This document shows positions 25,900 to 35,300 of a DNA stretch of 64,000 nt, in pieces. Below the pieces are notes generated by a model. It did no database searches and was not told where the DNA came from. It saw only the letters and a program-made list of their open reading frames with translations. Numbering within the stretch: position 1 is the stretch's first letter; every line of letters starts with the position of its first letter. Origin of the DNA: Rugamonas sp. A1-17 (GTDB taxonomy: Bacteria > Pseudomonadota > Gammaproteobacteria > Burkholderiales > Burkholderiaceae_D). The DNA lies in NCBI GenBank assembly GCA_025548565.1, contig JAJLPB010000008.1:266025-330024 (forward strand), written 5' to 3'. Made by a program: the position numbers and the translations under genes.

Positions 25900-26819
25900 A
25901 CGCCCTCGGGAACGCCCCGGCGAGCCGCGCCATGCGCCGCCTGCGCGCGCTGGCGCTGGGGTTGGCCGCGCTGGGCCTGTGCGGCGCCGCGTGGGCGCAG
26001 GACGGACCGAAGGCACGCCCCGCCGCGGCATCGGCGCCGGCATCGGACGCGGCCCGTTCGCCGCTGGTGAAGATGGCCGACGGCCGCCTGCTGGCGCCGG
26101 ACATCGCCCGCATCGTCAATCGCGGCGAGGTGGTGGTGGCCATGCTGGCGGAGGACAATCCGCCTTTCTTCTCGCGCAAGAACGGCGAGCTGGTCGGCAC
26201 CGACATCGACCTCGCCAACCAGATCGGCCGCGAGCTCGGCGTGACGGTGCGCTACGACCGCAGCGCCAAGACCTTCGACGCGGTTGCCGAGATGGTGGCC
26301 GCCGGCCAGGCCGACCTGGGCATCAGCCGGCTGGCGCGCACGCTCAAGCGCGCGCAGTCGCTGCACTTCTCGAACACCTATCTGCGCCTGCCGCATGCGC
26401 TGCTGATCAACCGCGTGCGCTTCGCCGAGCTGGCCGGCGACCGTCCGCTGCCGCAGGTGGTGCGCGACTACGCCGGCACCCTGGGCGTGCTGGGGGCGTC
26501 GTCGTGGGAGGAGTTCGGCCGCCGCAACTTCCCCAAGGCCAAGCTGGTCAGCTACGCCAACTGGACGGACGCGGTGGAGGCGGTCAAGAAGGGCGAGGTG
26601 ATCGCCGTCTACCGGGGCGAGCTGGAGGTCATGCAGCTGTTCAAGGACGACCCCAGCCTGGCCCTGACGCTGCGCACCGTGACCTTCAGCGACCTGGAAT
26701 CGCTGCTGAGCATCCTGGTCGGTGTGCGCGACCCGACCCTGCTGTCCTTCGTCAACGAGCTGATCGTGCAGCGGCCGGTGCGCCCGCCCCCTGGCAGCGG
26801 CCTCAAGCCCGCCCAATAA
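25896..26819 (+). CDS. Periplasmic binding protein (family 3, amino-acid type) within the T6SS locus
   Basis: A 307-residue protein with a signal peptide (ALALGLAALGLCGAAWA) and a family-3 binding domain: RGEVVVAMLAEDNPPFFSRK, GELVGTDIDLANQIGRELGV, and VAAGQADLGISRLART. These blocks fit amino-acid or small organic acid binding proteins. It lies between the small membrane gene and two SDF-type symporters, not beside any ABC permease. A role delivering a ligand to the symporters or sensing it is inference. Confidence 0.85.
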   Translation: MNALGNAPASRAMRRLRALALGLAALGLCGAAWAQDGPKARPAAASAPASDAARSPLVKMADGRLLAPDIARIVNRGEVVVAMLAEDNPPFFSRKNGELVGTDIDLANQIGRELGVTVRYDRSAKTFDAVAEMVAAGQADLGISRLARTLKRAQSLHFSNTYLRLPHALLINRVRFAELAGDRPLPQVVRDYAGTLGVLGASSWEEFGRRNFPKAKLVSYANWTDAVEAVKKGEVIAVYRGELEVMQLFKDDPSLALTLRTVTFSDLESLLSILVGVRDPTLLSFVNELIVQRPVRPPPGSGLKPAQ

Positions 26820-26828
26820 GGAGACACC

Positions 26829-28115
26829 ATGGACACCCCGAGCAGCATGCAGCGTTTCCAGCATTGGGCCCTGAACCCGTGGACCGTGGTCGGCTGCGTG
26901 CTGGCCGGCGGACTGCTGGGCTGGGCCTCGCCGCGACTGGCGCGCCACCTGGGCGTGGTGGGCGTGGTGTATGTCGACCTGCTGAAGATGATCGTGCTGC
27001 CGTTCATGATCTCGGCCGTCATCTTCAGCCTGCAGAACCTGTACCGCGACGGCGGCGCGGCGCGCATCTTCAAGCGGGTGGTGGTGGTGTTCGTCAGCTT
27101 CTCGCTGATCGTGGCGGTGCTGGCGACGGTGTCCTCGCTGCTGGTGCGGCCGGGCGGCAACCTGCCGGCCGAGACGCGCGCGGCGCTGGGCAAGATCGTC
27201 AGCGCCGATGGCGAGAGCAGCAACACCGAGATGGCGATGCGGGCGGAGGAGGTGCCGCCCCACCATACCGAGCTCAAGGACGTGCTGCAATCGCTGATCC
27301 CGCAGAACATCTTCGCCTCGCTGGCCAACGGCGAGACCCTCAAGGCGCTGGTGTTCGCGCTGCTGTTCGGCTTTGCGGCCGGCCAGGTGCCGAGCCGCAT
27401 CTCGGGCGGGCTGCACCAGGCGCTGGAGACCATCTACCACGCCTGCCAGACGCTGACGCGCTGGGTCAACCTGCCGGTGCCGTTCGTGCTGGTGTGCATG
27501 GCGGCCAGCCAGGTGGCGCAGACCGGCCTGCAGCCGATCGCGGCGATGGCCGGCTTCGTGATCCTGTTCCTGCTGGTGTGCGGCGTGCTGATGGCGATGG
27601 CGATGGCGCTGATCAGCCGGCGCGCCGGCGTCTCCTACGGCGCCGTCATGGAAGCCATGCGCGAACCGTTCGCGCTGGGCGTGGCCACCAACAACAGCGC
27701 CACCTGCATGCCGGCCATGGTCAGCGGCCTGGTCGACCAGCTGCAGTTCGCGCGGGCGCGGGTCGAGCTGCTGGTGCCGCTCAGTATCTCGCTGCTGCGG
27801 GTGGGCGCGGTCGCGTATTTCGTCTGCAGCACGCTGTTCATCGCCGCGCTGTACGGCCGCTCGATGTCGGCGCTGGACCTGGGCGTGCTGGTGCTGGTGT
27901 CGGTGCTGTCGGGCTTTGCCTCGGCCGGCATGGCGGGCGTGGTGACGGTGTCGCTGGTCGGCACCATCTGCAGCTACCTGACGCTGCCGTTCGAGGCCGC
28001 CTTCATCCTGCTGGTCACGGTCGATCCGATCTGCGCCATGGCGCGCACCGCCGTCACCGTGATCGGCAGTTGCGCCGCCGTGGCCAGCATCTGCGCCCAA
28101 CCCGTCAAGCTCTAG
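26829..28115 (+). CDS. SDF/DAACS-family cation:dicarboxylate/amino-acid symporter
   Basis: A 428-residue multi-pass membrane protein of the sodium:dicarboxylate (glutamate) symporter family. Signatures are VDLLKMIVLPFMISAVIFSL, the hairpin Ser/Asn-rich NNSATCMPAM (family SSSAATLP), and VDPICAMARTAVTVIGS (family DxxxDMxRTxxNVxGD). The final acidic and Asn positions differ from GltP-like proteins (VDPICAMARTAVTVIG has Thr for Asn), so cation or substrate use may be altered. A strong AAGGAGA ribosome site precedes the ATG. Confidence 0.88.
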   Translation: MDTPSSMQRFQHWALNPWTVVGCVLAGGLLGWASPRLARHLGVVGVVYVDLLKMIVLPFMISAVIFSLQNLYRDGGAARIFKRVVVVFVSFSLIVAVLATVSSLLVRPGGNLPAETRAALGKIVSADGESSNTEMAMRAEEVPPHHTELKDVLQSLIPQNIFASLANGETLKALVFALLFGFAAGQVPSRISGGLHQALETIYHACQTLTRWVNLPVPFVLVCMAASQVAQTGLQPIAAMAGFVILFLLVCGVLMAMAMALISRRAGVSYGAVMEAMREPFALGVATNNSATCMPAMVSGLVDQLQFARARVELLVPLSISLLRVGAVAYFVCSTLFIAALYGRSMSALDLGVLVLVSVLSGFASAGMAGVVTVSLVGTICSYLTLPFEAAFILLVTVDPICAMARTAVTVIGSCAAVASICAQPVKL

Positions 28116-28123
28116 CGCCCGCC

Positions 28124-29665
28124 ATGCCGACCCTCGTCAAGCCCGCCATGCTCCAGCTCAAGGATATCTTCCAGCATCCTGCTTCGCTGCTGGGCGCCAT
28201 GCTGCTGGGCGGCTGGATCGGCACGCTGTTCCCCGGCAGCGCGCCGCTGCTGGCGGCGGTGTCGATGCTGTACCTGTCGCTGATCCAGATGGCGGCGCTG
28301 CCGTTCGTGATCCTGGCGGTGTACTTCGGCCTGCAGCGCCTGCCGTCCGAACCCGATTCCGGCGCGCGGCTGGCGCGGCTGGCGGCCATGTCGCTGCTGG
28401 CCATGCTGCTGTGCGCGATGGTGGGCGTGCTGGTGGCCAGCGCCAGTTCGGCCGGTGCCGGCCTGTCGGCGGCGCAGGCCACGTCGCTGGGCCGGCTGGC
28501 GCTGCGTTCGGAGGCGCAGTTCGTCATGTCCATGCACGACAGCAGCGAGTCCGCCGCCGGGCAGTGGAACATCGGCGCGCTGGTGCCGGATAACTTCTTC
28601 GGCGTGCTGGCCTACGGTTCGCTGCCGTCGGTGCTGATCGGCGTGCTGTGCTTCGGCGCCGCCGTGTCGGTGCAGGACCCGCAGCGCTCGGCCCAGTTGA
28701 ACGGCATCTTCGAAGGCATGTACCGCGCGCTGGAATCGCTGGTGCACCGCTTCAACACGCTGCTGCCGGCGGCCGCCTTCGTGCTGGCGGCCGCCGCCAC
28801 CGCCACCGCCGGCGTCGAGGCCATCGTGCTGCTCAGCAGCTTCCTCGGCGCCTTCTTCTTCGCCGCCGCCGCGGTGTGCGTGGCGGCCATCGCCATCATC
28901 TGCTGGAAGCTGAACAAGTCGCCGTGGCTGGTGCTGCTGGCGCTGCGCGAGCCGATCACCGTCTGCCTGTTCTCGCCGGTGGCGGTGGCGGCGGTGCCGG
29001 GCTTCATCCAGGGCATGAGTGTGCGGCTGGGCTTCAGCCGCGGCCTGGTGGAGCTGGTCTCGCCGATCGCGCCGGTGTTCCTCAAGGCCGGCGAGGCGAT
29101 GTTCTTCTCGGTGCTGGCGATCTTTGTCGCCAACCTGTACCACCATTATTTGAGCGCGGCCGACATCGCCTGGATCTGCGCGCTGTCGTGGACCGCCGCG
29201 CTGTGGTCGGTGGGCATTGCAGGCGTGAAGTCGGTGATACTCGGCGGCTTCGTGATGGCCTCGATGAGCCTGCCGCTGGAGGCGGTGCTGCCGGTGTTCA
29301 TGCTGGTCGAAGTGTTGTGCGAGGGACCACGGAATTTACTTTCCTTTCTTATATCGTCAGCGTTGATTGCCTTGGTTGCCGATGGTCTGTATATTAATAA
29401 TGAGCAAGTTTCCGAAGCGTGGCAGCCGTCCACGCTCAAGCTCGTCTTCACCCGCAAGCAAGCGCTGTTCGTGTTGTTCCTGTTGTTGATTGCTCTGTTC
29501 ACAGTGTTTTGCGCCGGCGTGGGCTATGGCCTGCGCAAGACATACGTCATTCCCGCGCAGGCGGGAATCCATGCTGAGCGGCTTATCCCACGGTCTATGG
29601 ATTCCCGCCTGCGCGGGAATGACGGATCGGTATTGGCCGCTTTGAAGACTGACTTAGGCAACTGA
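28124..29665 (+). CDS. Second, diverged SDF/DAACS-type symporter with a repeat-encoded tail
   Basis: A 513-residue multi-pass protein related to the previous gene (LYLSLIQMAALPFVILAVYF corresponds to the LLKMIVLPF block), but the hairpin 2 and DxxRT signatures are not recognisable, so transport may be lost or changed. A final hydrophobic helix (ALFVLFLLLIALFTVFCAGV) is extra to the family. The last 40 residues, reading VIPAQAGIHAERL and then MDSRLRGNDG, are a translation of dRS3-like repeat copy C; the original stop was probably near codon 470. It overlaps tssJ by one base. Confidence 0.8.
   Translation: MPTLVKPAMLQLKDIFQHPASLLGAMLLGGWIGTLFPGSAPLLAAVSMLYLSLIQMAALPFVILAVYFGLQRLPSEPDSGARLARLAAMSLLAMLLCAMVGVLVASASSAGAGLSAAQATSLGRLALRSEAQFVMSMHDSSESAAGQWNIGALVPDNFFGVLAYGSLPSVLIGVLCFGAAVSVQDPQRSAQLNGIFEGMYRALESLVHRFNTLLPAAAFVLAAAATATAGVEAIVLLSSFLGAFFFAAAAVCVAAIAIICWKLNKSPWLVLLALREPITVCLFSPVAVAAVPGFIQGMSVRLGFSRGLVELVSPIAPVFLKAGEAMFFSVLAIFVANLYHHYLSAADIAWICALSWTAALWSVGIAGVKSVILGGFVMASMSLPLEAVLPVFMLVEVLCEGPRNLLSFLISSALIALVADGLYINNEQVSEAWQPSTLKLVFTRKQALFVLFLLLIALFTVFCAGVGYGLRKTYVIPAQAGIHAERLIPRSMDSRLRGNDGSVLAALKTDLGN
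29546..29623. repeat. dRS3/NIME-like palindromic repeat, copy C, inside a gene end
   Basis: Two inverted ATTCCC-N8-GGGAAT units (29549-29568 and 29601-29620), bounded by GTC and GAC. It lies entirely within the 3' end of the second symporter reading frame and supplies its C-terminal residues. Confidence 0.88.
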
Positions 29666-30162
29666 TGATGACCTCGATTACTCGCCGCTGTGTGCTGCTG
29701 CTTGTGCCGCTGATCGCGCTGGCCGGCTGCGGCGCCACGCGCGCGCTGTTCGGTCCCAGCATGGCCTCGCCGAGCTGGAAGTCGCTGACCTTGCGCGCCG
29801 CCGACGACGCCAACAGCAACAGCGCGGTGGCGGTGGACGTGGTGCTGGTCAAGGACCCGGCCGTGCTCGACGCGCTGCTGGCCATGCCGGCCTCGAAATG
29901 GTTCGCCACCCGCGCCGAGCTGCAGCGTACCTTCCCCGAGGCGCTCACCGTCTATCCGTACGAGCTGGTGCCGGCCCAGACGATCAAGCTGAACGATAAA
30001 AAATGGAGCGACCAGAAGGCCTGGGCCGCGCTGGTGTTCGCCGGCTACAGCAACGCCGGCGAGCACCGCGAGCGCCTGCTGCTGAACGCGTCGGCATATG
30101 TTGTGCAACTGAACGCGCAGGGCTTTAGTGCGAAAGAGCCCAAAGCCGGCGCGGCGCAGTAG
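29665..30162 (+). CDS. tssJ: T6SS outer-membrane lipoprotein TssJ
   Basis: A 165-residue lipoprotein (VLLLVPLIALAGC, Cys at 22) that anchors the TssJLM membrane complex in the outer membrane. The mature domain has the TssJ pattern: NSNSAVAVDVVLVKDPAVLDALLAMPASKWF, then PYELVPAQ and the VVFAGYSNAGEHRER loop (WAALVFAGY here). ATG at 29665 or 29668 are both possible. Confidence 0.92.
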   Translation: MMTSITRRCVLLLVPLIALAGCGATRALFGPSMASPSWKSLTLRAADDANSNSAVAVDVVLVKDPAVLDALLAMPASKWFATRAELQRTFPEALTVYPYELVPAQTIKLNDKKWSDQKAWAALVFAGYSNAGEHRERLLLNASAYVVQLNAQGFSAKEPKAGAAQ

Positions 30163-30179
30163 ATTATGAAAGCGACTCA

Positions 30180-31505
30180 ATGACCGTACCTCAACTTTCA
30201 CATCGCATCCAGTGGCACGAAGGCATGATGCTGACGCCGCAGCACTTCCAGCAGGAAGGCGCGCGCATCGACGCGCTGCTGGCCTGGCAATCGATGGCGG
30301 CCAATCCCTACGGCTGGGGCGTGCGCGAGCTCGTCATCGACGAGGCGCTGCTGACCACCGGCCTGCTGCGCGTCCAGCAGCTGGAGGCGATCCTGCCCAA
30401 CGGCATGGCCGTGACCTACGACAGCGCGCTGGCGCAGGGCCAGCCGCTGGAGCTGGACCTGGCGCCGTGGGCCGAGGCGATGGCGCAGCAGGACCTGGCG
30501 GTGTATCTGGTGGTGGGCAACACGCGCTCGCTGCGCCAGCCGGGCCAGCCCGCCATGTTCCGCGGCGTCGAGAGCCCGGCCGTGGAGGACGAGGTGTCGC
30601 AGGCGCTGCCGGCCGACGTGCCGCGCATGGCGGTCAACCTGGGGCTGGCGGCCGGACCGGTGCCGTCGGCGGCCTACACCGCGCTGCGGCTGATGACGGT
30701 CAACAAGGGCAACGAGATCGTGCACCGCGGCGCCTACCTGCCGGCCATGCTGGACGTGCCGGCCGCGTCCACCGTGCGCCAGCGCGCGCAGCACCTGGTC
30801 ACGCAGATGCGCAACAAGGCGGTGTTCCTGGCGCGCCAGACCGCGCAGCCGTCGTCGCGCACCGAGGACCGCATCAACCTGCTGGAGCAGAAGGCCCGGC
30901 TGTCGAGCCTGATCCTCAACCTGCCGGTGCTGGAAGCCTTGCTGCGCAGCCCGTCCGTGCATCCGATGCCGCTGTACCTGGCGTTGTGCGCGCAGCTGGG
31001 GCCGCTGGCGACGCTGCGTCCCGGCGCCGTGCCCATCATGCCGCCGGCCTACGACCACGCCGACACCGCGCCGGCCTTCGACGCCGTGCTGACCGCGCTG
31101 GCCGACTTGGTGGGCGAGGTCAGCCAGGAGTGGAAGACCTGCGTGTTCGGCTACGACAGCCAGGCGTTCTCGCTGGCGATGCAGGCGGACTGGCTGGGCG
31201 CGCGGCTGGTGGTGGGCCTGCGCGGCCAGCCCGAGCGCGAGGCCACGCAATGGATGGCGGGCGCGGTGATCGGCTCGCAGACGGTGTGGACCTCGCTGAC
31301 CGACCGCCGCGTGCTGGGCGCGCCGCGCAGCCGCATCGACGCCGCGCCCGAGCTGGGCCTGCGCGCCAGCGCCGGCTACACCTTGTTCAGCGTGGAAGTG
31401 TCGGATGAATTTATCGTGGCCGGCCAGGCTTTATTGATCAGCAACGCCAATGAAAGCCTGCAGACGCAGCGTCCGCAGGAAGTGGTGTTGTTCATAAAGG
31501 GATGA
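30180..31505 (+). CDS. tssK: T6SS baseplate protein TssK
   Basis: A 441-residue TssK (ImpJ/VasE family) that links baseplate to membrane complex. The N-terminal HRIQWHEGMMLTPQHFQQEG is diagnostic, and the C-terminal half holds the trunk and head domains. Length is normal. Confidence 0.97.
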   Translation: MTVPQLSHRIQWHEGMMLTPQHFQQEGARIDALLAWQSMAANPYGWGVRELVIDEALLTTGLLRVQQLEAILPNGMAVTYDSALAQGQPLELDLAPWAEAMAQQDLAVYLVVGNTRSLRQPGQPAMFRGVESPAVEDEVSQALPADVPRMAVNLGLAAGPVPSAAYTALRLMTVNKGNEIVHRGAYLPAMLDVPAASTVRQRAQHLVTQMRNKAVFLARQTAQPSSRTEDRINLLEQKARLSSLILNLPVLEALLRSPSVHPMPLYLALCAQLGPLATLRPGAVPIMPPAYDHADTAPAFDAVLTALADLVGEVSQEWKTCVFGYDSQAFSLAMQADWLGARLVVGLRGQPEREATQWMAGAVIGSQTVWTSLTDRRVLGAPRSRIDAAPELGLRASAGYTLFSVEVSDEFIVAGQALLISNANESLQTQRPQEVVLFIKG

Positions 31506-31509
31506 TGCC

Positions 31510-32283
31510 GTGAACTTTGGAACCAACAACGCAGCGCCGGCGCAGACGCCGGCGGCCTGGAGCGGCAGCATCAGCGAGGGCGTGGACCTGGCCTCGGTGC
31601 AGTTCCGCGACTTCTACGACGTGCTGTCGCGCTCGGCGCAGGCGGCCACGCGGGTGGGCGAGGGCGAGGCCAGGGCGGCCGCCGAGGCGCTCAGCCGCCA
31701 GCTGTGCCAGCTGATCGAGCTGCAGTCGCTGGAGGCGCGCCGCATCGTCGGCAAGGCCGGCATCGAGGCCGAGGTGCAGGGCCGCTTCCTGAAGGCGGCG
31801 CTGGCCGACGAGGTGCTGCTGAACACCGAGTGGGCCGGGCGCGGCTACTGGCGCCATGTGCTGATCGAGACCACGCTGTTCAAGTCCAGCTTTGCCGGCG
31901 AGCGCGTGTTCGACGACCTGGACCAGCTGCTGCGCGAGCGCGAGGCGGCGCGCCGCAACGTCGGCCGGCTGTACCTGTACCTGCTGTCGCTGGGCTTCCA
32001 GGGCCGGTATCGCGGCCAGAAGCAGGACAAGATCGCCGAGTACCGGCGCGAGCTGTTCCAGTTCGTCTACCTGCGGCCGGCCGACCTGCAGGGGCGCGAC
32101 CGCACGCTGTCCGAGCAGGCCTACGCCAGCACGCTGTCGCACCTGGCGGCGCGGCGCCTGCCCAAGTTTAACCGCAGCGGCATGATGTTCGTGCTGGCGC
32201 TGCTGATATTGCTGGGACTGTCTGAACTGTTGTGGCTGTGGCAATCGTGGCCGGTACGCGCCGCGCTCGCCACGACCGTGTGA
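31510..32283 (+). CDS. tssL: T6SS inner-membrane protein TssL (DotU/IcmH family)
   Basis: A 257-residue TssL. The cytoplasmic DotU-like domain shows ALADEVLLNTEWAGRGYWR and the YLYLLSLGFQGRYRG signature, followed by one C-terminal transmembrane helix (GMMFVLALLILLGLSELLWL). There is no peptidoglycan-binding C-terminal extension, as in the short TssL type. Start is GTG at 31510. Confidence 0.95.
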   Translation: MNFGTNNAAPAQTPAAWSGSISEGVDLASVQFRDFYDVLSRSAQAATRVGEGEARAAAEALSRQLCQLIELQSLEARRIVGKAGIEAEVQGRFLKAALADEVLLNTEWAGRGYWRHVLIETTLFKSSFAGERVFDDLDQLLREREAARRNVGRLYLYLLSLGFQGRYRGQKQDKIAEYRRELFQFVYLRPADLQGRDRTLSEQAYASTLSHLAARRLPKFNRSGMMFVLALLILLGLSELLWLWQSWPVRAALATTV

Positions 32284-32290
32284 ATAGCTC

Positions 32291-32316
32291 GTCATTCCCG
32301 CCTGCGCGGGAACGAC
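32291..32316. repeat. dRS3-like repeat, half copy D
   Basis: A single unit ATTCCC-GCCTGCGC-GGGAAC (one mismatch in the last base of the inverted arm) bounded by GTC and GAC, in the 54-base gap between tssL and tssM. Confidence 0.75.
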
Positions 32317-32337
32317 TCACTCCGGGACGACTGAATA

Positions 32338-35300
32338 GTGTTCAACTTCTTGTCAGATAACACGGCCATTGCCACCTTGCTGGTGCTGACGCTGCTCGTC
32401 ATGCTGCTGTTCGCGGTGGTCATCTGGGCGGCGATGAAGGGCGCGGAAAAAGCCGACAAGCCGGCCGACCAGAAACCGCGCCTGATCAGCGTGGACTCGC
32501 TCAAGCAATCGTTCCGCGTGGCGGTGGAGCTGATCGAAAATAATATCGCGGCCCGCTCGGAGCGCTACAGCCTGGCCTGGACCCTGGTGCTCAACGAGGA
32601 CAGCGCCGGGCGCGAGCTGCCGCTGCTGCAATCGGGCCTGCAAAGCGCGCTCAGCGCGGACAGCACGCTGACCGCCGGCGCCCAGGGCATCAACTGGAAC
32701 TTCTTCGACCAGGGCATCGCGGTGCAACTGCAGTCGGACTACCTGGGCTCGCCCGATCCCGAGGCGTCCGGCGGCAACGCCAACACCACCTGGGACGACT
32801 TCCTCGGCCTGTGCCGCAACTACCGGCCCGACCGGCCCTTCGATTCCATCGTCGTGGCGATCCCGGCGCGCGCCTTCCTCGACGCCGACGGCACCGGCCA
32901 GCTCGACCTGGCCGCGCGCGCCAAGGCCATCCACCGCCGCCTGTGGCTGGCGCAGAACCGGCTGGCGTTGCGCTTCCCGATCTACCTGGCCATCACCGAT
33001 TGCGAGACCATCCCCGGCTTCGCCCGCTTCGCGGCCGCGCTGCCGGAGCCGCTGCGCCGCTCGATGCTGGGCTGGTCGTCGCCGCACGAGCTGGCCGCGC
33101 CGTTCCAGGCGCAATGGATAGAGACGGCGATGAACGAGATCGTCCGCACGCTGTCCGACAGTTGCGCCGAGCTGTGCGCGCTGGAGCCGTCGGATTCGGA
33201 CAGCAGCGAATACTTCCTGCTGCCCAACCAGGTCGAGCGCCTGCGCGCCGGCCTCAAGCTGTTCGCCGAGGAGTTGATGCGGCCCAGCGCCTACCACGAG
33301 CCCTTCCTGCTGCGCGGCATTTACCTGACCGGCGATTGCAGCGACGAGGCGGCCCTGCTGGGCGATGGCGCCGCGCCGGCCGACGACGGCTTCATGCCGG
33401 TCGACCAGGCCGCCGCGACCCCGCCCGCCGCGCTGCCGGACCGGGCCGAGCCGACGCTGGCCGGCGGCGCCGCGCCGGCCTATGTGCCGGGGCAGGGCAG
33501 CGCCGTGCCAGCCTTCCTGCGCGATATCTTCGAGCGCAAGATCTTCGCCGAGGCCGGGCTGGTGCGCTCGTCGTCGGTGCACCGCATGCGCCGTCCGGCG
33601 ATGAACCGCATGGCGCGCTGGAGCGCCATCGGCATCCCCGTGGTGTGGGTGGTGGGGCTGCTGTTCGCCACGCTCAACCTGCACCGGCTCAGCTCCGACG
33701 TGGTGGTCTACCTGCACAAGCTGGACCGCGATTCGCGCGCCAGTCTGCTGGCCAGCAGCCACAACGTGATCGACCCGGCGCAGAGCCGCCAGCGCGCGAT
33801 GGAGGCGCTGCAGAATATCGAGCAGATGGGCAACGCCCGCCTGGGCTCGTTGTTCATGCCCGGCTCGTGGCCGTGGTTCGACAACCTGCACCAGCGCGTG
33901 CAGAACCGCATGGAAAAAGGCTTCGCCGACAACGCCTTCGATCCGCTGCGGCGCTCGATGTACAGCCGCGTGAGCGAGCTGACCGGCGTGCCCATCGATC
34001 CGATCTCGGGCAGCCTGGTGATCGGCGGCCGCTGCACGCTGCCGGCGCGCTGGAACGAGATGACGGTGGCGCCGAACACCGCGCTGAACATGGAGAACCT
34101 GCCGGAATTCTCGGCGCTGCTGCAATACGTGGCGCGCATGGAGCAGCTCGACCAGGTGCAGCAGGCGATGATGCGGCTGAAGTCGGCCAGCTCCGGCCCG
34201 CCGTCCGGCGAGGACCTGGCGCTGGTGGTGCGGGTGCTGCTGGGCACCGAGCTCAACGGCGACCCCACGCGCACCGCCAAGTTGTTCCGCCAGGTGGCCA
34301 GGGAGGTGCAGTCGCTCACCGTCGAACCATTGCAGGAAGCGGCCAGCTGTTCGTTCAAGCTGGCCGTCAAGGCCACCGCCAAGCGCATGTTCGTCAACAA
34401 CGGCTTGCTGAAGGCCGAACAGACCATCGGCGAATCCTCGGCCGCGCTGTACGAGTCCGATCCCAAGGCCGACGCCGCCACCAACATCGCCATCTGGCAG
34501 GCGCTGCGCACCGCGCTGCGGGCGCAGGAAGCCTACCTGACCACCGGCAAGGGCGCGTGGATGCACCGCAGCACGCCGGACCTGGGCCCGGCCTGGGACA
34601 ACCTGCTGCAAAAGGTCGAGAGCGTCTCGCTGCTGGGCAAGGCCGCCGCCGACGACGCCCGCAAGCAGACCGACGACGGCTTCAACCAGTTCATCTCGCT
34701 GTGGGACGCGACCTTGTCGGCCGACAGCCATTCGCAGGGACTGAGCTCGGGCCTGGAATGGTCGGAGGCCAATTCCGCCTGGGCCTTCGCGGCCGACCGC
34801 AAGGCGCTGCTGGACGCGCTCAACGGCCTGCTGTCGCAGCCGTTCATGAAGGTCAACCACCTGAGCCGCCTGCCGGACGTGCCGGCCGGTTCCACCGTCA
34901 GCTGGGACGGTCCGCGGCTGGACCAGGTGCTGGCGCTGGGCGACGCCCGCAAGCGGGTGCAGACCGACTTCCTGCCCAAGTTCCCCAACATGCTGCAGGC
35001 GCCGGCCGCGCGCCTGGCCGACGGCGCGCTGGCCGAGACCGCGCGCGACATGCTGTCGCAGGCCTACATCGTGTCGGCGCGCGAGGTGCAGGCGCCGGCC
35101 GCCGAGGCCGACCGCGCCAAGGCGCTGCGCATCCGCTCGTGGCTGCAGGATATCGCGGCGGCCGGCGTGGCCGACAACCTCACGGCCGTGCTCACGCGCG
35201 ACGCGCTGACCCGCCTGCAACTGCTGGATGAAACGCTGACGCGGGCCGAGGTGTTCGTGCCGCGCGACCGCGCCTTCCGTTCGTGGAACGGCGAGAAGGC

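Noticed and set aside
25979..28120. Plus-strand frame reading through from the binding protein into the second symporter
   Set aside because: Only the part from 28124 on is real; the earlier part is the wrong frame of the binding protein and first symporter.
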